From Diphasiastrum complanatum (taxonomy: Eukaryota; Streptophyta; Lycopodiopsida; Lycopodiales; Lycopodiaceae): DNA of 64,000 bases. Position numbers and translations under genes: made by a program. Below, piece after piece: positions 34,531-44,689 of the stretch; position 1 is the first letter of the stretch; the number at the start of each line of letters is the position of its first letter. The notes under the pieces are model-generated. The model did no database searches, had not been told where the DNA came from, and saw only the letters and a list, made by a program, of their open reading frames with translations. Location: positions 27,928,300-27,992,299 of the forward strand of contig CM055103.1 of NCBI GenBank assembly GCA_029204225.1, in the 5' to 3' direction.

Positions 34531-35670
34531 TCTTTTACTAGCGTCAATATGCACATGGAACTCTTTCGTGTAGTCTGGCGAACGGAGTATGGGCGTCGTG
34601 GTAAGGGCTGTTTTTAACTTCTCAAAGGCTTTAATGCGTTCTTTAGTCCAAAGAGGATCTACCACAACTAAATAAATGAGTCGTGCCTTGCCAGCATAAT
34701 CGATTGTAAAGATGCGATAATAATTAGTGTGACCTAGGAAGACGTAAACTTGCTTCACTGTTGCAGGTAAGGACATTTCAACTATTGCCTTGATCTTTGA
34801 AGGATCGGTAGAGATACCATCCTTTGAAATTATATGTCCGAGGACTACCCATGGGTGACCCAGATTTGACACTTGTTAGGGTTGAGTGAAATTCCAAACC
34901 TACGGCAGCGAATGAAGATTTTGTCTAATGCCTCGAGGTGCTTGTTGGCTGAAGAACGTACACCCAAATCATCAAGATAAATCTCGATGATCCGGTGTAA
35001 CAGGTCTTGGAAAGCCAGTTGCATGACCCTCTAAAACGTTGAAGGGGCGTTGCATAAGCCAAAAGGCATGACATTATAAGCATAGACCCCATTTTTTGTT
35101 GCAAAAGTTGTCTTGTGTTTATCTTCAGGGGCTATTTAAACAAGGAAATAACCGCTGAATCCATCCAAGAAGCTGAAAGCTTCAGCTCCTACCATTTCCT
35201 CAAGAATTTGGGTTGTTAAAGGTTTGCCACTTTGTCTAAAAGGACTTAAAACATGTTTCCCACCTACCTTCAGCTTTTTCACATGTTCAAATTTGCGACA
35301 TCAGGGAAAATGGTCTTTTTTCGTAACCGCATTAAGATTTTTCAGATCGACACAAATACAGAGTTTGTCATTTTTCTTGGGTACGACCACAATGGGTGAT
35401 ACCCAATCAGTATAATGGACTTCATAGATGAAGCCAGCATCCAGCAATTTCTTAATATCTTCATCGATTCTCTTGCAATAGATAGGGTTACATCCGTAAG
35501 GTTTAGCCCTAACAGGCTTAGTGTTGTCTTCTAAAGGAATCATATGGACCGCTACTTCAGACGGGATCCCATTCATTTCTGTATAGTTCCATGCAAATAC
35601 ATCCTTGTATTTGCGAAGTAAAATTTCTAGATCAAAAACATGTAGGTTCATAAGTTCTTCACTTTATGCA
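34531..35670 (-). pseudogene. Ty3/gypsy reverse transcriptase (gypsy-3)
   Basis: Minus strand: LRKYKDVFAWNYTEMNGI (entry to RT), [49 protein letters not shown] and the catalytic IYLDDLGVRSSANKHLEAL (about 34945-34990). It continues with GHIISKDGISTDPSKIKAIVE and FHVHIDASK, the first RNase H aspartate, then changes at about 34530 into copia-3 integrase sequence. Stops and frame changes are present. Close relative of gypsy-1. Confidence 0.85.
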
Positions 35671-36178
35671 GGCCATGTGAAGAATTTCAGATCATTAAGA
35701 TCCAAAATGTGTCCCTTAATTTTTACTCATCCGGTTGTGCAAGAAGACCTCCAACGACATACTTGGGTCCTTCAAAGGAGTGGGAACTTGGTGTAGGTTC
35801 CCGGTGTGGCTATGGTAACTGGATAACGACGTCATCCAAGGTGAAGTCTTTAAACTTTTGTGGGAGATCAAAGAATGGTACCATAAAGTTTTTGGGAACT
35901 TTGAGAATCATTTGAGTGGAGGTACTACCAGACATGGAAGCTTGGTCTAATTGTTTGGTTTATGTCTCTTGAGACAAGGGCTTAATCGATTGTTTAAGCT
36001 TCTCACGCATCTGCTTTTGACGCTCGGTTAAATTTGTATCAATAATTTTAGTTTTCTGTAATTGAGATTTTGGAAGTTTTTGATTGGGCGTGTTGTTGCC
36101 TCCTTAATCATGTCGGCATCTATTGTATTCCAGACTTCGTCTAGATACACGTCCCATGTGTATACTTTGGGCTTGGGC

Positions 36179-36517
36179 CTATATGTTTGTGTTGGGTACT
36201 TTGGATTTCAGTTGACAATGAGCCAACAGCCCTGGTGACTTGATTTCCTCTGGAAATGATTTTGGTGGATAACGTTGGGCATCTAGATAAAGGAGTACAT
36301 GTTCATCCGTCATTTCAACATCATCCGTGGAAAAAATACCTTCTTTCGAAACATGGGCGGTAGAGATGCTAGGTTCTCCTGGGCAAGAAGCTATAGGAAT
36401 AGGGTCAATCATCATAAGTGGAATGATGGGTGTATCAATGTCTATAGAAGACGATAGAATACACAGATCCTTTGCAGCGGTTTCGATATGACATCGGTTG
36501 GAATTAGCACAGTCCAC
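36179..36517 (-). pseudogene. Linker ORF between protease and RT (gypsy-3)
   Basis: A 112-codon acidic frame with no known motif (IDIDTPIIPLMMIDP, then TDDVEMTDEHVLLYLDAQRY). Such a variable acidic linker before the reverse transcriptase is usual in this element group. It connects through frame breaks to both neighbours. Confidence 0.5.
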
Positions 36518-36673
36518 AGTGGCTAGTGCCTGACCCCAATTTATTATATCCGTGGATCTCGTATAGTTGTCTTTTGGTTGGATTGGGACACTATCTGATT
36601 TGTCATAAGTTGTTAATGATCAATCATCATAAATTTTAGTGGGCTTGACATGGCCAGTTGAGTCAACAGTGAC

Positions 36674-37594
36674 TCATTTGTCATGATTGCCAAAGGTGAT
36701 TTTGCTATGCTTCCGATCTTGGACAACGTCATCTGGGAAGTCTAAGATGACACAATGGATTACAAATTTGACACCTGCAATGCGAACATTGATATTCGAT
36801 AAATGACCGGTAGGGTCTATAACTCGTTGATCAGCCATGCAAAGTTTGTAGCGTGGCTGATCGAGGTAATGGAATTCCCATGACTTTGCCAATGACAAAG
36901 CCATTATGTTTACGCCTGATCCGCTATCAAGGATAGCGGATACTACGGGATAGTCTTTATAGGACAGAGGCAAGGTGATGCTAGTCCCCTTAGCAACACC
37001 TATATTCATCAGATTCATAGGAATCTGAGGAATTTCAGGTATCTCTTTTGTTTTTCGCTGGTCGTCAGAAATAGTAGGCAGCTTAAAACTACGATGGATA
37101 TAGCGTTGAAGCCCGGTGAAAGATTTTATTACGCTATGGAATGGCATGGTGATTTGAGCTTGTAGGAGGTCATAAAATACTTTAAGTCCCTGTAGAAATT
37201 GCTCTTTTTGGGGGATTTGAGCGGATAACAGACTTTCCATATTGTCTTCCTCTCGCAAAAACTCATCTCTAAATTCTTTGTACTTCCTTTGTTCCACTTT
37301 TGGGTCTGGGTAGTCTTTAAGTAATGTGGAAGCTGTCAAGTGGCTTCCGAGATGGTCAGCTGATTTGGAAATGTGTTGTTGTTGTTCTTGGTGGTGGCAT
37401 TGTGCTCTGGTAAGAACTCTAACAGGTTCAGATGATATGTGACGTGCTGGAAGGATCCTGTTAGGTTGTTTAGGACAATCTTTGAAACTGTGTTTGCGAA
37501 CACAGTTTGGACACTCCGCATGGTATTGGTTCTTAACTTTACAATCAACCATGAAGTGGCCAGTTTTGTCACAAATAAAACAACGGTTGCTCAT
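36674..37594 (-). pseudogene. Ty3/gypsy nucleocapsid end and protease (gypsy-3)
   Basis: One 306-codon frame. It starts with two zinc knuckles (CFICDKTGHFMVDC, CX2CX4HX4C; CPNCVRKHSFKDC, CX2CX3HX4C). A charged spacer follows, and then the retropepsin-like active site AILDSGSGVNIMALSLA near residue 222 (about 36908-36940). Further conserved protease blocks are DYPVVSAIL before the active site and VKFVIHCVILDFP after it. This is the longest intact frame of the element. Confidence 0.8.
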
Positions 37595-37845
37595 TGGTCC
37601 TGTGGTAATAGCATAACCATCTTGGATGGCGAGTTGTGCTTGGCTTTATGAGATCATGGAATACTCATCCCGTTTGCACGAGCAAGAGTTGTCACTTGGA
37701 TAAGGTTGAGAACTAGCAGATGGGAGTGTTGTATCGTGATTGTATGTGTGATCATAGGAGTTATCTACAAGATGTGTTTGTGCAGATTCTCGAGGATGTC
37801 TATGTTTTTGTGCTCCTTGGTTAGGTTGTCTCCTTGGAGGTGGAC

Positions 37846-38284
37846 CTAAGAGTGCCAGCTATGGTTGAGGTTCATGTCTAGACTGTATAGGCAACTCTTG
37901 TACATGAACTTGGCTTTTTCATGGTGGGTAGTGCTGGTGTTGGTTTTGTGAAACCAATGGTTGTTGAGGAGGTTGATAATGGCCCCCTGACTGGTTGTGA
38001 GGCTGGTTCCTTGGGTTATAATAGCAATAGAGTGAGGTATGGCCCATAAAGTCGCAGATGTCACATTTGATCAATGAAGTATCAGGGACTGGTTGGTATG
38101 ATGGACACTCATTGCCAGTGTGTGCACCTCGACAGTGAGGGCACCAAGTATTCTCTTGTCTATGATGGATTTGGCCAGTGGGTAACTGACCCAGCATCGA
38201 GCTCTGGATAGATTTCAGAGTATTTTGAAACTCTTTCGTGACTTTTTCCATTTGTTGTTGGTGTTGCTGGTTAAGCAATTCCAT
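37846..38284 (-). pseudogene. Gag zinc-knuckle region (gypsy-3)
   Basis: CPHCRGAHTGNEC and CDICDFMGHTSLYC are two further zinc knuckles, followed by a Q/H/P-rich tail. This is the counterpart of gypsy-1 positions 1-444. With the pair in the next frame, the element carries four CCHC units, more than the one or two usual for plant Ty3/gypsy gag. Confidence 0.75.
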
Positions 38285-38399
38285 TTGTGTTTTTAATAGT
38301 TGTTCTCGTGTTTTCTCATTTGGTCGAGCTTCTTGGACAGAGCGATGTGCTCACGTGGCTCATTGACATTTGATCTCTCACCTTCACATAGGTCATCGA

Positions 38400-39073
38400 C
38401 ATCTGATCCCTAGTCTTCTTCTTGAATGGCATCAGACATGGCTAGTTTCAATGATGTGTATTCATCATTGGAGCAAAGTTCACGTCGTATCCATCATGGG
38501 AGTCCAATGAGGAACCAAATGACGAGCATAGATTCAGTTGGTTGTTCATGTACCTAACTTTTTAATCATTTAAATCTTTCTATGTAGTCACGTATTTTCT
38601 CATCTTTTGTCATTTTGATGTTACTCAACTTGACAAAAGGACTTTCGATCAAACGAAATGGCTTGAATCGTTTGATGATTGCTTCCTTCAAGAATGACCA
38701 TGGCGTCTAGTGATGTCTCGCCATAGACATCACATTCATTCTCAAAGATTTGCAAAAATCTTTGAGGGTCAGTGTTGTCGTCATACTTAGGTAAGTCTAA
38801 CTTGGGAGTACATTTTTCAGTATGCGAAACATTATTTGCAAAAGCCCTATTAAAGTGAACTCGTGCATGTGATGATTTGACATCATGAAAATGTGGGCGA
38901 TCATATGGAGCTTCAAAACGCATGGGTTCCCATCTGTCAAATGGGCTGGTTGAGGGCTCCTGGACTTGGGACTTCATCCTAGAATATCTATTGAATTGAG
39001 CCTGCTCGGTAGATGGAGAGACCATCTCTGGTGGATAGTCCTCTGTGGAATTTGGATCGTAAGGACGATCCAT
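38400..39073 (-). pseudogene. Ty3/gypsy gag N-terminus and body (gypsy-3)
   Basis: The most likely start is the ATG at 39073 (MDRPYDPNSTEDYPPE); the frame is open further upstream but without conserved sequence. KLDLPKYDDNTDPQRFLQI is the start of the retrotransposon gag fold. The frame ends at 38621, and the body continues in pieces with several stops to about 38400. Confidence 0.75.
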
Positions 39074-39379
39074 AGCAACTCTAGAGTATCGAAAGATTGA
39101 GTATATAGGTCTCGTGGACTCTTGTGTAATTTGGTTTCTTTTTTTTTTTAAGGATATTAGACAAAGTCTAATAACGTGGGGTGTCCAAATGGCACAGTGT
39201 TTGAGGTCAGAGTTTTGCAAGAAACTGGTGTGAGAACTATGGTAATTGGCATTATAATATTGGAACCTAGTCAAATAATAGAGTTGAGTTAGTTGTGGAG
39301 TTGACTAGGTCAATATTGTAAATTCAAACACTCGGTTGAGAATTGGTAGAAAACAAGCAGTTTAGATTTGAAGGAATGC

Positions 39380-40245
39380 CTTCGGTTGAGATGGAACAGA
39401 AGTCACCGGTCAAGATTTGACAAATATCTCCGGTCGAGATTTGACAGAAGTTGCCAGTTGAAATTTGACAGAAGTCTCCGGTCGAGATTTGACAGAAGTT
39501 GTCGGTCGAGATTTAACAGAAATCTCCGATCGAGATTTGACAAAAGTCTTCAGTCGAGATTTGACAGAAGTCTCCAGCCGAGATTTGACATAAGTTTCCG
39601 GTCGAGATTTGACAGAACTCTCCGGTCGAGATTTGACAGAACTCTCCGGTCGAGATTTGACAGAAGTCTTCGATCGAGATTTGACCGAAGTCTCAGATCG
39701 AGATTGGACAGAAGTCTCCGGTCGAGATTTGACTGAAGTCCTCGGTTGAGATCTGAACAAATGTCCTCGGTTGATATTTAGAAGGAATGTGTTCGGTTGA
39801 TGTGAACGGAATGCACTTGGTTGAGATCTGAACAAATGTCTCGGTTGAGATCTGAATGGAAAGAGCTCGGTCGAGATCTGAATGGAATGCCCTCGGTCGA
39901 GATCTGACAAAAGTCTTTGGTCGAGATCAGACTGAAAACACTCGGTTGAGATTGAACTGGGATTCCACGGTTGAGATGTCAACTAAGTGAATCGGTCGAG
40001 GTGTCAATGAAATAACTCGGTCGAGGCGTCAATGAAATGCTCGGTTGGGATCTGATCGATAAGTGTTGGTTGAGATTTCAAACTCAGGACGTGGCGAGAT
40101 ATTTCTTGTGGGGTCTCGGTCGAGAGTTGTCGTGGTGTTTTAATGGTGAATGAAACTAGGCTTGGTTCGGTCCAGACATGATCGTGGAGCTCAACCAGGT
40201 AAGGAGCGTGATGCCTCGGTCGAGAACGGAGCTGTACGTCGATCG
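39380..40245 (-). repeat. 24-bp minisatellite array in the gypsy-3 leader
   Basis: From 39380 to about 39745 a 24-bp unit (CGGTCGAGATTTGACAGAAG plus four variable bases) repeats about 14 times with few changes. To about 40245 it continues in degenerate form with longer spacing (TCGGTTGAGATCTGAA-like). Because 24 is divisible by three, all frames stay open and give false repeat proteins. The array lies between the primer site and gag. Confidence 0.9.
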
Positions 40246-40349
40246 AAACCAAGGTGACAAGGTCCGTGAAGATTCGTATGTGAGACTTCAGAAAGATTGT
40301 TTGGCAGCATAGATCAGAATGGTGTTATGATGATAAATGTCTGTGTAGC

Positions 40350-40365
40350 GGTGGTAAAGGTGCCA
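40350..40365 (-). promoter_or_regulatory. Primer-binding site of gypsy-3
   Basis: On the minus strand, two bases after the LTR end ATGAACA comes TGGCACCTTTACCACC, which fits the tRNA-Asp-type site (TGGCGCCGTTGCCGGG) at 10-11 of 16 positions. It is consistent with the Ty3/gypsy coding region downstream. Confidence 0.5.
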
Positions 40366-40367
40366 AA

Positions 40368-41518
40368 TGTTCATAGATTCTAGCCAGAATTTGTGAACAC
40401 AGATTTTCTCTTTATCTCTTCTTCGTTGGTGGTTCTCGCTCTGGAAATTGGGAGTTTCTGCCCGTTTCTAGAACTTAGTTCTTCAGTTGGGTTCACTTGT
40501 TCAAAACTATTTCCAGACAGATTATTTGTCAGTTCAACATTCGTATTCCCAGCCTGTCAGTGGGATTAAATAGTCTCGTCCAGTCCAACTACATGCATTT
40601 ACAAGCCATGCAACCAAACCTTGCTCAAGCACAGACTAACATTCCATAACAGAGAGCCATCTACAAATCTATCTACCAAACTATTCTGAGAAATCAGGAA
40701 GTATAAAAGCATCAAGATTAAACTACACAACAAGAAACAAGAATGAAAAAACTAACTACCTACAGCATACTAGCATCCCAATAATCAAGAAAAATCCATT
40801 TCTTGATGCCTGGAATGCCCAAGAACAATCAAGGACAGGTTTGTTGATGAATATGTCAGTTCAGAACCACAATCTCAGCCTATATAGTTTACTTGCATGC
40901 TGAAATTACATAAACAAGAAACAAGAAAGCTAGACCACATCTACATTCCACATTGCAAGGGAGAAAACAAGAAGTCTAATTAAGCCACAACCACAACAAG
41001 AAATCAAAGCATGTTCATAGGAATTTCACTCAAGACAATAGCCATGAACAAAAAGCTTCTCAATTGTCAAAAAATCGTGGAAGATCTTCTGTATTCATGC
41101 AAGAGAAATGACAATACAATAAAAGCTCCCTCATAAGAGAGGGAGGGGGGGGGCCTTAAATGAGCAAGAGGGCTGCCCATGTGGAGCCTAAGTGGCAGTT
41201 CCACTAATTTAGAAATTACATGTGGAAATAGCCCTTCCACTAGAGGTCACCATCAAAAGGTGGCTCACTCTAATTTATTTAAGAGGGGTCTACACTTATT
41301 TACATTGCCTAGGAACATTACTAGCTCCTACATGGTCGTTCCTTCTCTGGGATTCACCATGTAGGCTCACATAGAAATCATCTGTTATCCTAGCTAGTAA
41401 TCCTCGGCTCTCAGCTTCTTCTGCTCTCCTCCCTCTGAGTCCTCCTCAGTCTTGGGTGAGAGATGCTCTGTCTTTCAGCTTGGCTCGACATCTGAGGATT
41501 TCCTGGAATCTACTAACA
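40368..41518 (-). mobile_element. 5' LTR of gypsy-3
   Basis: About 1.15 kb from TGTTCATAG to TACTAACA in plus orientation (minus strand: TGTTAGTAG to TATGAACA). Its outer part resembles the outer part of LTR A/B in layout (TTACTAGCTCC, then ACATGG and ACCATG, ending CTAACA), suggesting one LTR superfamily. The 3' LTR is missing because of the fusion at 34530. Confidence 0.6.
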
Positions 41519-42360
41519 AAATCTCTTTCTCCACAAGTTTACACTATATATAACAGGTCCAGGCCTCATTAATAATCTTGGTTTCCCCCCATAAACAAAA
41601 CCCTACTATTAATGTGGACTAGATTCAATGAACTCTTACATCAATTTTACACATCAAGATGTAACTAGAACATGAAGAACCAAATAGAATGTGAATGAAA
41701 TGATTCCTCCGTGCTTCAAACTTTGAACTCTCTGGAAAATAACAACAACCAAATAATAAATGTGAGTAATGACCATTTTCTTGCTTGTCTCCTCCAACTT
41801 TGTCCTTTCTTGATATGGCTCCACCATAAAACTCCATGAATAAGCCTCCATTGCCATCTTGCCACAAGATATCATCAAAACTTGATGACTTGGCCATGAA
41901 TGAGTGGCATAATGAACCTCCAATAGCTTCATTTCATCAACAAAACCAGCCAAGAATGCTATTACAACTCCAACATCAAAATGATGCAAACCAATGTAAC
42001 TAGTTTTACCATATCTTGAAAATGTGCACACATCCACATGAAATTGCTCAAACATGAGATAGAACTAGTAAAGTAAACTTGAAAAACACTTCCTTGTTGT
42101 TACTTGAGTCTTCAAATACTTGCAAAAATAGATCCAAAACATCTTTGTCAAATGACCCTCCTTTGATGCTCTTGACTAGCTCCAAATTCCCACTTTCCCT
42201 TTTGTGTTGTTGAAGCCCGTTAAGATCGACCTCTTGATCTTACACTTGACCATCAAAGCCATTGACTAAGACCGCTTTTCCAAATCCATTAGTTGCTTTT
42301 ACAGCATGAGAACCAAACTTTCCATCCAACATGAAGTAGAGTAGGTGAAGATGAGTATGA
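41519..42360 (-). pseudogene. Degenerate minus-strand coding-like region, unknown
   Basis: A minus-strand frame (41654-42055) contains FVDEMKLLEVHYATHSWPS and similar protein-like stretches, but I recognise no family. It lies beside copia-like fragments on the same strand and may be the distal part of that element. Weak support. Confidence 0.25.
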
Positions 42361-42363
42361 AAC

Positions 42364-43400
42364 CTAATAAATTATCTTGAGTCCATAACAAACCTCAATA
42401 AGCTCACTAATGAGATCTCCCTTTCCTTGAAGAAATTGCCTCTTGATTTTCTCCATGTAGTCTTCTCCAACCAACCTTTTGTCATCTTGATCACGAGTGA
42501 TCAATTCACAATCATAGAATCCTTTGAGTTGATGAAGAGATGTGAGATCCATGCCTTGGGTCTTCCCAAGAACAAATCTTCCATTGCTCTTTCCTTCATA
42601 AGACTCCCTCTTAATGATTGCATCATAAGAAGTAGAAACCTCAAAAGCATTAGAAGCCATGAAAAAAATGATTAGTACCTTTAATATAAGGATAATTGAA
42701 GTACTCTCTTTTTAACAAGAACTTCTACTCAATGATTTAGGTAATAACTCATATGATAATGATTCTTCCTCACTATCATTCACAATGACATCATTCAAAG
42801 TACATCCTACTTTGAACTCTTCACATACTTCTCTTCTTCTTGACTTGTGACTATCTCCCTCACCAAGTCTCATGATAGAACAATTTGATATACTCTCTTT
42901 ATGAAGACATGTGACATCACTTGCTGCAAAAATGACTTTCTTGAAATCATAACAAAAGAATGTAGAAGAACCACCTTCTTCATGAATGCACCTAGCAACA
43001 TTTTTTTCCATGATCAAAGCAATCATTAGCAACAATCTTTTCCAAGGAAGAACCTTCACCACCTCCATTGATGAAGTTAGCTCTTTCCTTACCTTTTGCA
43101 TGCTTGCACTTGTCATGAAGAAGCATTGAAGAACCTTCACCATCCTCATAGCTAGCCAAGTTAGCACAAAGACGAACATCTCCAAGAAGCATATTAGATC
43201 TACTAGCATAAGGAAGCTTGTTAGACTTTGCATAAGATCCACCAATCTTATTGATGCTAAAAGGGAACTTAACACTTAACAAATTCTTTGAAAGTGAAGG
43301 AATGTAAAGAACACCATCAAGTCTTGCTGTCCTATTAGTAGAAAGACAAATAGGAATTGAACCAATACCTTCAATCACACACTCACCACCATTGGCCATG
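42364..43400 (-). pseudogene. Ty1/copia-like protease region and following ORFs
   Basis: HMANGGECVIEGIGSIPI and DGVLYIPSLSKNLLSV are the C-terminal part of a copia protease. The active-site aspartate segment upstream is missing. After a frame break near 43235 comes a region with FFCYDFKKVIFAASDV, and then a separate frame (42364-42660) beginning MASNAFEVSTSYDAI. Those two parts resemble nothing I can name. All are on the minus strand, probably one decayed element. Confidence 0.5.
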
Positions 43401-43480
43401 TGAATTACTTTCTTGGCTCCATAATAATGGAGGGAAGAAGCAATATAAAAATCAATTTATAAGTGGATCTAACTAAAACT

Positions 43481-44340
43481 TGACTGTAATTTGTGATTGC
43501 TTGAGATATTTCAATTTGCTAAGGTCCAACAAATTTTTGTGTCCATTTTCTACAAAAAAAAAATTGTCGTTGGCAAATGGCTAGAGAGAGTTTCAATTTT
43601 GCTATGTTAGAAGCTTTGAATTCATGCACCAAGTATTTGCAAAGAGGGATATTTATGCTATCAACAATGATACAATAATTTCTATTTAAACCTTTTCATT
43701 CTACTTTGTTTAACTTAGACACATAACGTGAGGTAAAGGGCATTAGACTTTTAACGTCCTCCACTAAGGGCAATGGCCCAATGGTTGGAGCTTTAAAAAG
43801 TGCGAAGCCCTCACTTAGCATTGCTTATGGCCATTTTAGACGTCATTGCCTTTTACTTCTTGTTATAACTTATTTTTGTATTTTTGAAGCACCTCCATAA
43901 GAAGAACTTTCATGTAATTTTAGAACCAACATTTTTCCAGTGAGCTTTTTTGTTACAATTCTCAAGTGCATAGCCAATAAAAAGTTGACACATAGCACAT
44001 GAAAATTCTAATAGAATGTCTATGTGTACAGCTAATGACTAGCTATCACATGGCATGTGCACATTTTGTCGGAATGTGCATGTGCTATGTGATACCGTCA
44101 TTGGATGTTCACATGCACATTTCGTAAAAAAAAAATAAACAAATAAATGAGCGTAAAAAAAAGGTTTGCACAAAATGTGAAAAAAAAATAACCCAAACAA
44201 AAAGTAAAATTAGAAACCTCTCTTGTGGCATTGAAGGCCTTTGCCTTTTGCCTTATTGTAGCCCTTGGGCTTGTCTTCCCCGCAACAGTAACCATTATAT
44301 AATATTGTTAATATGACAATAGATGTGATTTTGACAATCT
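43481..44340. other. Spacer with a 51-bp hairpin
   Basis: No gene seen. The one notable structure is an inverted repeat at 44044-44094 with 22-base arms (19 of 22 paired) and a 7-base loop (TTGTCGG). Related CACATAGCACATG and ACATGCACATTTCG pieces lie on both sides. Confidence 0.6.
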
Positions 44341-44344
44341 GAAT

Positions 44345-44556
44345 GGAAAATTTTAAAAAAAGGCCTCCCCCCTCCCCCACGGAGCAAAGGTATGTTCCGA
44401 ACCCTGCCCGAAGTATAAGTTTTTCTGATGACGGCCAATGGAAGAGCCGGCCGTCAAAGGGTACATACAAGCTGGGGCTGGGGTCGACGAAGGCTCGAAC
44501 TGCGTGCCTAAAAGGCAATAACCGAGTCACGGCGCAGGGGCGAACCAACGAGCATA
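44345..44556 (-). mobile_element. tRNA-derived SINE candidate
   Basis: On the minus strand GCGCCGTGACTCGGTTATTG fits an RNA polymerase III A box, and GCAGTTCGAGCC about 30 bases on fits a B box. A GC-rich tRNA-unrelated body follows, ending in a T-rich stretch (GGCCTTTTTTTAAAATTTT). Size (about 210 bp) and order are those of a plant SINE. Target duplications were not identified with certainty. Confidence 0.5.
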
Positions 44557-44689
44557 CAAACTATATACGTACATTTTAATATTATTAATACGCTCATTCA
44601 CACTTTTATTAACTAGTTTTTTTCTATTCTCTGCATCAATGAGCGATTAATTAACGGCAATGTATTATTATTCTGTAATTTTGCTATTT

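Noticed and set aside
39368-39982. Open frames on both strands encoding an eight-residue RSRFDRSL-type repeat
   Set aside because: Produced by the 24-bp minisatellite, which keeps all frames open. The position is the untranslated leader of gypsy-3.
39380-40245. CRISPR array
   Set aside because: The 24-bp units are contiguous without unique spacers, and the DNA is a plant nuclear genome.
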